In this document: positions 1 through 6,314 of the stretch, in pieces
Layout: every line of letters begins with the position of its first letter
Numbering within the stretch: the stretch's first letter is position 1
NCBI GenBank assembly: GCA_035283845.1
Contig: DATESZ010000106.1
Location: forward strand, 1 to 22,061
Direction: 5' to 3'
From: DATESZ01 sp035283845
Lineage (GTDB): Bacteria; Desulfobacterota; Syntrophia; Syntrophales; JACQWR01
Length of the DNA: 22,061 nucleotides
Made by a program: the position numbers and the translations under genes
Notes under the pieces: generated by a model
Told to the model about the DNA's origin: nothing
What the model saw: only the letters and a program-made list of their open reading frames with translations
The model's database searches: none

Positions 1-237
1 AAGGCTGATATCCTCATTCTGGACATGATTATGGATCCGGGAATCGACGGTCTGGAGGCATACAAGCGGGTACTCGAAATCAAGCCGAAGCAGAAGGCCG
101 TCATCGTCAGCGGTTTTTCTGAGACTGATCGAGTTCGGGAGGCCCAGAGGCTGGGCGCCGGCGCCTATGTGAAGAAGCCCTACGTGAAGGAAAAGATCGG
201 AGTGGCAATACGGGATGAATTGTTAAGAGTTACTTAA
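1..237 (+). CDS. Response-regulator receiver domain, 3' end only
   Basis: This is the C-terminal part of a CheY-like receiver domain. The gene enters the window already open and ends at TAA 235-237. Receiver landmarks are visible. The likely phospho-accepting Asp follows a hydrophobic strand (ILILD, Asp codon 22-24). The DPGIDG loop comes next, then the switch Ser in VIVSGFS, and the conserved Lys in the YVKKPY turn. The last residues (IRDELLR) look like the closing helix of a receiver, so this is either a stand-alone receiver or the final domain of a hybrid histidine kinase. Nothing upstream is visible, so partner and output are unknown. After the stop, the same frame continues as a CheR-like remnant. 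Confidence 0.85.
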   Translation, partial: KADILILDMIMDPGIDGLEAYKRVLEIKPKQKAVIVSGFSETDRVREAQRLGAGAYVKKPYVKEKIGVAIRDELLRVT

Positions 238-405
238 AGAAAGGCTGGTTTATATGAGACGATCCTGGCCAGGCTCTATCTTTCGCTGGCCAGTGATGGT
301 TATCTCATCTTGGGGGAGACGGAGACGCCGACCATGAAGTACCGGCATCACTTCAGCCGGATTTGTGCTTTCAGCCAGATCTACAGGAGAAGGCAAATGG
401 GGTAA
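238..405 (+). pseudogene. Remnant of a CheR-type methyltransferase C-terminus
   Basis: This frame has no start codon and begins directly after the receiver stop, in the same frame. It encodes about 55 residues ending at TAA 403-405. The stretch LARLYLSLASDGYLILGETE, followed by a YRHHFSRIC...IYRRR ending, resembles the end of CheR-like chemotaxis methyltransferases (helix, GGYL-I-LGE-E strand, C-terminal strands). The N-terminal domain and the SAM-binding core are absent, so it cannot be functional by itself. It is probably the leftover of a deletion that removed most of a cheR-like gene next to the response regulator. The assignment rests on recognised motif similarity only. Confidence 0.6.
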
Positions 406-426
406 GGTAAAACTATGAAAATATTG

Positions 427-506
427 AAAATCTCCCCTAACCCCTCTTTGCCAAAGAGGGGAACAATAAAGCCCCACTTTAGCAAAGGGGGAGTAAGGGG
501 GATTTT
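427..506. repeat. Palindromic intergenic repeat (MITE/REP-like)
   Basis: An imperfect inverted repeat of about 80 bp. Its outer arms begin AAAATCTCCCCTAACCCC on one side and AAAATCCCCCTTACTCCCC on the other strand. The left arm holds a perfect 9-bp hairpin (CCCCTCTTT-GCC-AAAGAGGGG, 441-461). Read on the minus strand it gives the peptide SPLWQRGVRGDF, a hallmark of a widespread intergenic repeat often mis-annotated as protein. It lies between convergent genes (receiver/cheR remnant and prc), where it may also act as a transcription end point. Confidence 0.7.
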
Positions 507-536
507 CATATAAACTGAAGCGGCTGATCGGGCAGA

Positions 537-2645
537 TCATTGAACAGGGTTCGAAATGCTCAATGATGGCCCCAGCAGCGCCATATCGAGTAGGACATTG
601 ACGCTCTCGTTCACGAAGGGAGCATTCTGGTCCCGCGCTTTCATCTTAAGCTCCGTAGACGTCTCCTTCTTCTTGACTCCGCTTTTCTTCTCCATCTCCT
701 TGCGTAAGTCGGTAAGCCGGATAAAGCCCTTCTTGCCGGCAGCCTCTTTGTTGCTCCTGATGATCTCGGCGAATTTCGCGTCTTTGGCGACCCGGATCTT
801 GGACCGTGCCGCCAGCTCCGCGAGCATGGGCTGCTCCAGAGGTTTCCAGAGCGGCACGGCATTTCTCGGCACGGCGAGGAAGGGCGTGATCGCCTGGACC
901 GGAAGTGGATAATCCAGCTCCGTTTCACCAATATCTTCGAGAGTGAACCACATAGGCAGCCGGATATCCGCTTCAACGCCCATCTTCTGCGTAGACTTCC
1001 CGCCGGGCATGAAGTAGAGTCCCGTGGTGACTTTAATGGCGCCCAGATCCCAGGGCAGGGGCGTCAGTGCTTGCACTGACCCCTTGCCGAAGGTATGGTC
1101 TGACCCGACTATCACAGCACGGCGATAGTCTTTGAGAGCGCCCGCCACGATCTCGCTGGCCGATGCGCTCAGGCGGCTCGTCAGCACGACGAGGGGACCC
1201 GTATAGAGCGCGCGGGGGTCTTCCACGGGGAAAGTGATTACTTTGCGTTTGGCGCCATTCGTCCTGGACAGGGACGAACTATTGGCGAGAATAGTAACCT
1301 GCTCGCGGCCGTCTTTGGTCGCTACGATTCCGCCCTTGCCAAGAAACAGGCCGGCAAGGCGCACCGCCTCCGTGAGCAGACCTCCCCCGTCGCGCGAAAG
1401 GTCCAGCACGATCCCATCCACATGCCGCTGCCTGGCCTCCGCCAGGAGGTTCTTCACGTCTTCATAGCAGGACTTATTTTCCTTCTCGTCACCGTAGAAG
1501 GAAGGAAGATCGATCACGCCGAAATGGTACTGCTTGCCGTTCATCGTCCGTTCCTCGTAAGCGATCTTGGCCTCCTGCTCCTTGATGTCGATCTTGTCGC
1601 GCGTGATAGTGACGTCGAAGCGGTCCGTGCGTTCCCCCTGCCGCAGGATCGTCAGGGTTACCTGCGTGCCTTTTTTGCCGCGAATCATCCTGATAATGTC
1701 GCGCAGGTCCATGTCGATGACGTCAATGGGCTTTTCTCCTTCCCGGGCCAAGGCAATGATCTTGTCCTTCGGCTTCAGCAGGCCTGAGCGCTCGGCTCCG
1801 CCCCCGGGAATCAACTCCTCAATGACCGCAAAGCCGTTGTCGCTGCTGAGAGCGGCCCCGATCCCTTCCAGGGAAAGTTGCATCTGAATCCGGAGTTCCT
1901 CTAAGTTTTCGGGGGACAAGTAGCTTGTATGCGGATCCAGGGCTTGGGCGAAGGCCTCGGCGAAGCTCGTAATGAGTTTTTTGGGATTGCGTTCGATTAC
2001 CCGCATCGTCTGCAGCTCGTAGCGGTGAATCTGCTGCTTCTTGGCCTCGTTCAGGTCAACGCCCATCAACAGGGCGTTTTCGATCTGGAATTGCACGACC
2101 TTTCTCAGGAGCTCATGCTTTTCCGCCGTCGTCTTCAAATAGGGGCGCTTGTTCACGTCAGTGTTCAGCGCCACCGTTTTGTCGAGTCGGTAGCCCGGGC
2201 CCAGAAGCCTTCTGACAATGGCCTCGTTCTCACGCGCCCGCGCTATGAGCAAGTCATAAACCTGCTGCAGCGCGGCACAGTCGCCCGATTGCATGCTTAT
2301 AAACACGCCTTGTAGAACCGATTTTAGCCTTTTCAAATCGGACTCGTACAGCAGCGTTTTGGAGGGATCCAGCCTCTTGGTCATCTGGTCTACGGCGTGG
2401 GTCTTGAGCTCCCCGGTCATATCCTTCATCGCGTAGTGATTGGCTAAGAAACTTTCCATCAGCATGGGCAGGCTGCTGCAGGTAAGGTTTGCAGCCATTG
2501 AGGAAACAGGCAATAACAGGATCAGCAGCAGAATCAGCATCCGGAAAGGGAACCTGTCCTTGCTGACGAACGCCGATCTACGGTTACGTTGACTATCCAC
2601 GGGGGTGTATCTGGTGTTTTCAACTCTTCTATCGCACATGCTCAT
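537..2645 (-). CDS. prc: Tail-specific (C-terminal processing) protease Prc
   Basis: This is an S41-family periplasmic protease that degrades or trims proteins from their C-termini. The 702-residue size fits Prc/Tsp. A hydrophobic segment at residues 36-50 (LILLLILLLPVSSMAA) acts as signal peptide. An N-terminal helical domain follows. A PDZ domain lies at about 255-340, and the peptidase core contains the Ser-Lys dyad, Ser495 in SASASE and Lys521 in FGKGSVQ. The C-terminal basic region matches the Prc-specific extension. The start is uncertain: the ATG at 2645 adds about 35 hydrophilic residues before the signal sequence, and Met36 (near 2540) would give a more usual signal peptide. It is divergent from dacA, another envelope gene, with a TTGACA-N17-TATCGT promoter at 2730-2758. 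Confidence 0.93.
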   Translation of the reverse strand: MSMCDRRVENTRYTPVDSQRNRRSAFVSKDRFPFRMLILLLILLLPVSSMAANLTCSSLPMLMESFLANHYAMKDMTGELKTHAVDQMTKRLDPSKTLLYESDLKRLKSVLQGVFISMQSGDCAALQQVYDLLIARARENEAIVRRLLGPGYRLDKTVALNTDVNKRPYLKTTAEKHELLRKVVQFQIENALLMGVDLNEAKKQQIHRYELQTMRVIERNPKKLITSFAEAFAQALDPHTSYLSPENLEELRIQMQLSLEGIGAALSSDNGFAVIEELIPGGGAERSGLLKPKDKIIALAREGEKPIDVIDMDLRDIIRMIRGKKGTQVTLTILRQGERTDRFDVTITRDKIDIKEQEAKIAYEERTMNGKQYHFGVIDLPSFYGDEKENKSCYEDVKNLLAEARQRHVDGIVLDLSRDGGGLLTEAVRLAGLFLGKGGIVATKDGREQVTILANSSSLSRTNGAKRKVITFPVEDPRALYTGPLVVLTSRLSASASEIVAGALKDYRRAVIVGSDHTFGKGSVQALTPLPWDLGAIKVTTGLYFMPGGKSTQKMGVEADIRLPMWFTLEDIGETELDYPLPVQAITPFLAVPRNAVPLWKPLEQPMLAELAARSKIRVAKDAKFAEIIRSNKEAAGKKGFIRLTDLRKEMEKKSGVKKKETSTELKMKARDQNAPFVNESVNVLLDMALLGPSLSISNPVQ

Positions 2646-2729
2646 GCGTGCTCTCTCTTTCGCTCTTTTCGCCTCATCGGGGCGTCACTGTCCATCATTT
2701 TACTCTGTATGAGATATCAGGCGATTGTG

Positions 2730-2758
2730 ACGATAGAAGGGCGGAGGGATTCTGTCAA
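2730..2758 (-). promoter_or_regulatory. Putative sigma-70 promoter of prc
   Basis: On the minus strand, a perfect -35 TTGACA (2758-2753) is followed after 17 bp by TATCGT (2735-2730), a moderate -10. It lies about 85 bp upstream of the prc start codon and points away from dacA. Confidence 0.5.
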
Positions 2759-2779
2759 GAGAAAAGGAAAATAAAAGGA

Positions 2780-2808
2780 TTGACAGACAAATAATATTCT
2801 CATATTAG
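2780..2808 (+). promoter_or_regulatory. Putative sigma-70 promoter of dacA
   Basis: TTGACA (2780-2785), 17 bp, then TATTAG (2803-2808) in an AT-rich stretch. It lies about 50 bp before the preferred dacA start and is back to back with the prc promoter. Confidence 0.55.
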
Positions 2809-2859
2809 AAAGCCCAGCAATGTCTTACCCTAAAGATAAAAATGTCTGAGAGGAATAAG

Positions 2860-3834
2860 ATGGTTACAAGTGCTCGTTTTTGTTTAATAGGCATGGTCAT
2901 TTTAACCATTTTTGCTTCATCGGCTTCTGCTTTAAATAAAAGGCAGGTCCATCCTGGCAAAGTCCAGAAACAACCATTCAAAACGGTTGATACATCCGTT
3001 ATCTCCCGAGACCCTTATATTGGTGCCATTGTTGTGGATGCTGCCACTGGCCAGGTCATCTTTAATGATAATGGTAATGCCAAAGGCTATCCTGCCAGTG
3101 TCATCAAGTTGATGGATCTGTTGATCATTTTAGAAAATGTCAAGCAGGGAACTGTCAAACTGACTGACAGGGTTTTGGTTGCGCCTGAAGCTGCCAATGT
3201 GGGTGGCTCACAGGTTTATCTGAAGAAGGCAGAAACCTTTTCCATTGACGATCTTCTTTATGCATTGATGGTTAAATCGGCAAATGATGCTGCAGTGGCA
3301 TTAGCAGTCCATGTTGCCGGCTCCAAAGAGGCTTTCATTGAAGTAATGAACCGCAAAGCACAGGAATTGGGCATGGCCTCAACCCATTTTTATTCTGTCA
3401 ACGGTCTCCCCCCTCAGCGGGGACAGGCCTATGATGAAAGCACTCCACATGATCTTACTATCCTGGCCCGGGCAGTCCTAAAGTATCCTGATACATTGCG
3501 CTATACATCGACAAAACGCAGTACTTTGCGTAACGGTACTTTCAGCATGGGTAACCATAACCACTTGTTGGGTGTGGTACGGGGCTGTGACGGCTTAAAA
3601 ACAGGTTACTTCTTCAAGGCAGGGTTTTCGATTGTAGCCACTGCGCAGCGTAATAAGGCCCGAATCATTGCCATTGTTCTGGGAAGTCGCTCTCTGCGCA
3701 CACGGGATTTCAAGGCTAAGGAGCTCCTGGAAAAAGGTTTTACACTTTTACCGCCGCAAACACCTGACACAGTTCATACTCAAACCGCCGCGATTACCAA
3801 CCACATTACCAATAAGCCAAACAGGCGTCTGTAA
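2860..3834 (+). CDS. dacA: D-alanyl-D-alanine carboxypeptidase (PBP5-type, S11)
   Basis: This is a periplasmic serine carboxypeptidase that removes the terminal D-Ala from peptidoglycan stem peptides. All three penicillin-binding motifs are present: SxxK as S80-V-I-K83, SxN as S140-A-N142, and KTG at 247-249 followed by YFFKAGF. A signal peptide (about 1-24, ending in ASSASA) precedes the catalytic domain. At 324 residues it has the catalytic domain and only a short basic tail, so the C-terminal beta domain and amphipathic membrane anchor of E. coli PBP5 are absent or reduced. The ATG at 2860 is preferred over 2842 because AGAGGA (2849-2854) lies 5 nt upstream and the signal peptide then starts cleanly. 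It is a single-gene unit next to prc, also an envelope protein. Confidence 0.92.
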   Translation: MVTSARFCLIGMVILTIFASSASALNKRQVHPGKVQKQPFKTVDTSVISRDPYIGAIVVDAATGQVIFNDNGNAKGYPASVIKLMDLLIILENVKQGTVKLTDRVLVAPEAANVGGSQVYLKKAETFSIDDLLYALMVKSANDAAVALAVHVAGSKEAFIEVMNRKAQELGMASTHFYSVNGLPPQRGQAYDESTPHDLTILARAVLKYPDTLRYTSTKRSTLRNGTFSMGNHNHLLGVVRGCDGLKTGYFFKAGFSIVATAQRNKARIIAIVLGSRSLRTRDFKAKELLEKGFTLLPPQTPDTVHTQTAAITNHITNKPNRRL

Positions 3835-3911
3835 AAAGTTGGGTCTATGTCCTAATGACTTACGGAGAGTTCTCGGTATGGATAGGGTGTTAATTACGCC
3901 TGATTTCTAAT

Positions 3912-4346
3912 TTATGCTTGTTCCTCCAAAATGATTCCCTTTTTTACATATATCGGGTGGATCAGTCCCCTTAAAGACGAAAGTTTTATTGCAAATAAGA
4001 CAGAACCAAGAACGCATGAGATCCCACCTATCATGATTGTTTCAGGTGCTCCGATCGCATGGGCTAAACTGCCTGCTAATAAACTGCCAAAAGGAATCAT
4101 GCCAAAAGCCGTGTTGCACAGAGAAAGCCAAAAGACACGAGATAAAGAAAATATTATGAGCCCAATGCCAAAGAAAATCGAGTTAATGACGATAACCTTT
4201 AATAGCCCTAATACACTTTTCCGTGAAGCAAGATAAATAGCACCTGCCAAAGCTCCACAACCTGAAGCGGTTACAAGAAAGCCATATGACCGAAGGCACC
4301 GGATTTGATTAACGCAATGAAAATGTATGCCAGAGATTTGAACCAA
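3912..4346 (-). pseudogene. Decayed MFS exporter (EntS-like), C-terminal part with internal deletion
   Basis: From about residue 20 (near 4289) the frame reads like the last third of an EntS/MFS_3-type exporter: GFLVTASGCGALAGAIYLAS, then FSLSRVFWLSL, then IPFGSLLAGSLAHAIGAP, ending in a PIYVKKGII tail. Between WLSL and the FGM-IPFGSL segment, family members carry roughly 45 further residues, including a helix and a DDKRGRVMS loop. These are missing here without loss of frame. The N-terminal half of the transporter is also absent. The first 20 residues (rich in His, Cys and Arg) do not fit a membrane helix and are probably read-through of unrelated sequence. It is most likely a dead gene. The size of the deletion comes from memory of the family, not from an alignment. 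Confidence 0.7.
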
Positions 4347-4457
4347 ATCTTAAATTTGATGAAAATTAGTGGATATTACAATTCAAAATGGATAAGGTTA
4401 TGGATCTCAGATGTTTTCCATGGGCTCAATGAACGTCGCAGCGACAAGGAGGACCCT
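4347..4457. other. Intergenic stretch with no supported gene
   Basis: AT-rich sequence between the MFS remnant and the doubtful small ORF. A plus-strand open frame runs through it from ATG 4305, but without a ribosome binding site or recognisable protein. I see no RNA gene, terminator or repeat here. Confidence 0.4.
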
Positions 4458-4766
4458 GTGAGTCTTGCGTTAACAGTCGGCTTGTGCTCGATTCTACTGT
4501 TCGGGCTAGCGGGCGCAGCGGAGAACGCTGAACAGAATTGGAAGACTTACCGAAGCGAAAAATTCGGAAAGGAAAGAAGGGGCCGACGTATTTTGTCGAT
4601 ATTTCTCCTTCAGGGATGGGTGGGGGATTTTCATCCTTCGTTGTGTCCGATCCGGACATGGGGTTTTTTGAAAGATGTATTTGACATAACTCGTAGCAAA
4701 GTGCATATCTCTACGCGCATCACAATTAAAACCAGGTCCTTTTACTATTTTAATAGAGGTTTATGA
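4458..4766 (+). CDS. Doubtful small secreted protein, possibly frameshifted
   Basis: The GTG at 4458 is preceded by a strong AAGGAGG (4446-4452, spacing 5). The first residues form a plausible signal peptide (SLALTVGLCSILLFGLAGAA) followed by a hydrophilic segment, ENAEQNWKTYRS. That opening suggests a small periplasmic or surface protein. After about residue 40 the frame becomes Arg-rich and then aromatic without family resemblance. A shifted frame in the same stretch reads GPTYFVDISPSGMGGGFSSF before a stop near 4684, so a frameshift is possible. The last part also contains the candidate promoter of the next gene. I do not recognise a family. It may be a remnant. Confidence 0.3.
   Translation: MSLALTVGLCSILLFGLAGAAENAEQNWKTYRSEKFGKERRGRRILSIFLLQGWVGDFHPSLCPIRTWGFLKDVFDITRSKVHISTRITIKTRSFYYFNRGL
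4681..4710 (+). promoter_or_regulatory. Candidate promoter of the CBS-ubiA-ubiD operon
   Basis: TTGACA (4681-4686) is followed by TG-C-ATATCT (-10 at 4705-4710, spacing 18, with an extended TG). It lies about 65 bp upstream of the CBS gene. The -10 match is only moderate. Confidence 0.4.
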
Positions 4767-4776
4767 GGAAATATAT

Positions 4777-5424
4777 ATGATCGTTAGATACTGGATGACA
4801 TGGTCGCCACAGACTGCAACAGAAAGCATGAATTTGCTTGAGGCTTTAGAGTTGATGAATCAGCGCAGAATTCGACGGCTTCCGGTAGTCAGGCAGCAAA
4901 AGATTTGCGGTATTGTTGCTCTTTCTGATCTTTATCGTTTTGTAAGTCCTTCTGCTATAAAGACTGCTACTTTTGCCGCAGAAGAAGTAAACGCATTGAA
5001 AAGTCATATCATAGCCGAAGTCATGACCACTGATCCAATAACCTGTCAGCTAAACACCCCGCTTGAAGATGCGGGGGATCTGATGTGCAAGCAAAAAGTT
5101 AGCGCGCTGCCGGTACTGCAAGAGGAGCGGCTGGTCGGGATTATTACCGAATCAGATCTCTTTAGGGCTTTGGTTAGCATTACCCACTCCGGTGAAGACG
5201 GCAAGCGTCTTTGCTTCAGAATACCGGAAAGCGATAAAAAAAGGGTTTTTTCTAAGATCGTGGCTTTATGTAATCAGCATGAAGTGGAAATCTTGACTCT
5301 CCTTACCCATCCGCTTAAGGAAGAGCTGTCATTAATGGTTATGATGCGCATCAGAGGGGGAAGAGCTGAACAGTTCCTGCAGGCCCTTTGGGAAATTCAC
5401 TACAATATTCTGACTATTGAATGA
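4777..5424 (+). CDS. Tandem CBS-domain protein (AcuB-like)
   Basis: A 215-residue soluble protein with two CBS motifs. The first (about residues 5-60) has the signature RRIRRLPVVRQQKICGIVALSDL. The second (about 85-135) has VSALPVLQEERLVGIITESDL. CBS pairs bind adenine nucleotides or related ligands as regulatory modules. The C-terminal 75 residues resemble the ACT-like extension found in AcuB-type proteins. The start has GAGGA upstream (tgaggaaatatatATG). Its stop overlaps the ubiA start (ATGA at 5421-5424), so the two are translationally coupled. This suggests a regulatory or energy-sensing link to quinone synthesis, but that role is inferred from position only. Confidence 0.82.
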   Translation: MIVRYWMTWSPQTATESMNLLEALELMNQRRIRRLPVVRQQKICGIVALSDLYRFVSPSAIKTATFAAEEVNALKSHIIAEVMTTDPITCQLNTPLEDAGDLMCKQKVSALPVLQEERLVGIITESDLFRALVSITHSGEDGKRLCFRIPESDKKRVFSKIVALCNQHEVEILTLLTHPLKEELSLMVMMRIRGGRAEQFLQALWEIHYNILTIE

Positions 5425-6314
5425 AAAACGTGATCAAAGCGATCTATTTAAAAATTATCGTTTACGGTCGCATGATAAAATTTGAGCATACCGTTTTTGC
5501 CCTGCCCTTTTCTTTAGCGGCACTGCTCTTGGCGCACAGGGTAAGTCCCGTAACACCCAGTCTCGTTTTCTGGATTATAATGGCCGTAGTCTGGGCCAGA
5601 TCGGCAGGCATGGGATTCAACCGGCTTGTAGATGCGAAGTGGGATGCAAAAAATCCCCGTACGGCCGGACGTGAAATACCTACGGGCAATATATCTCTCC
5701 GGGAAACTATCATTTTTGTTTTCGTCTCCAGTCTTCTATTTGTCCTGTCAGCGGCCTCTATATCTCTTATATGCTTCTGGTTTTCCCTTCCTGTACTGCT
5801 GATCCTTTTCAGCTATTCCTACACAAAAAGATTTACCTATATGTCCCATCTGGTATTGGGATTTGTCCAGGGACTCGGTCCGTTAGGGGTCTGGCTTGCC
5901 GTAACGGGCGGTTTTTCCCTGAAAATATCCGTTCTTTCTCTTGCCCTGGGGGCCTATATTGCGGGATTTGATCTGCTCTATGCCACTCAGGATGTGGAAT
6001 TTGACCGGCGCGAGGGACTCCACTCCATGCCGGCCAATCTGGGCATACGGAGCGCCTTTCGGCTTTCCGCCGGACTCCATGTAATCACCTTTATCTCCCT
6101 TTTTTCCCTTTACTGGATCTTTGCCTTGAGTCCTTTTTATCTTGGATTCACGGCCATAATCGGCATTCTCCTCATCGTGGAGCATAAATTAATCAATCCT
6201 GATGACCTCTCGAGAATCAATATCGCCTTTTTTCACGTAAACAGCGTCATCTCTGTCCTTTTGTTCGCATCTATTATGACGGAGGAATTGGTAAGAAGGA
6301 TTTCACTTACATGA
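5421..6314 (+). CDS. UbiA-family polyprenyltransferase (MqnP-like)
   Basis: An integral membrane prenyltransferase of 297 residues with about eight helices. It attaches an isoprenoid tail to an aromatic acid in quinone synthesis. Two Asp-rich motifs that bind Mg-pyrophosphate are visible: N67-R-L-V-D71-AKW-D75 followed by NPRTAGR, and YATQ-D191-VEF-D195-RREG. The N-terminal MIKFEHTVFALPFSLAALLLA is typical of the 4-hydroxybenzoate polyprenyltransferase/MqnP group. In bacteria without ubiquinone these serve the futalosine menaquinone pathway, and the UbiD neighbour supports this. It overlaps the CBS gene upstream and the ubiD-like gene downstream (ATGA at 6311-6314), so the three genes are one transcript. 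I cannot separate MqnP from UbiA by sequence alone; no other mqn genes are in the window. Confidence 0.9.
   Translation: MKNVIKAIYLKIIVYGRMIKFEHTVFALPFSLAALLLAHRVSPVTPSLVFWIIMAVVWARSAGMGFNRLVDAKWDAKNPRTAGREIPTGNISLRETIIFVFVSSLLFVLSAASISLICFWFSLPVLLILFSYSYTKRFTYMSHLVLGFVQGLGPLGVWLAVTGGFSLKISVLSLALGAYIAGFDLLYATQDVEFDRREGLHSMPANLGIRSAFRLSAGLHVITFISLFSLYWIFALSPFYLGFTAIIGILLIVEHKLINPDDLSRINIAFFHVNSVISVLLFASIMTEELVRRISLT

Noticed and set aside
250..540. Minus-strand 96-codon open frame over the palindromic repeat
   Set aside because: Its recognisable part (SPLWQRGVRGDF) is a translated intergenic repeat, and the rest is antisense to the CheR remnant.
3822..3902. CAGGCGT...ACGCCTG inverted repeat between dacA and the MFS remnant as a terminator
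   Set aside because: The arms are 7 bp with 67 bp between them and no T-tract follows. It could be chance.
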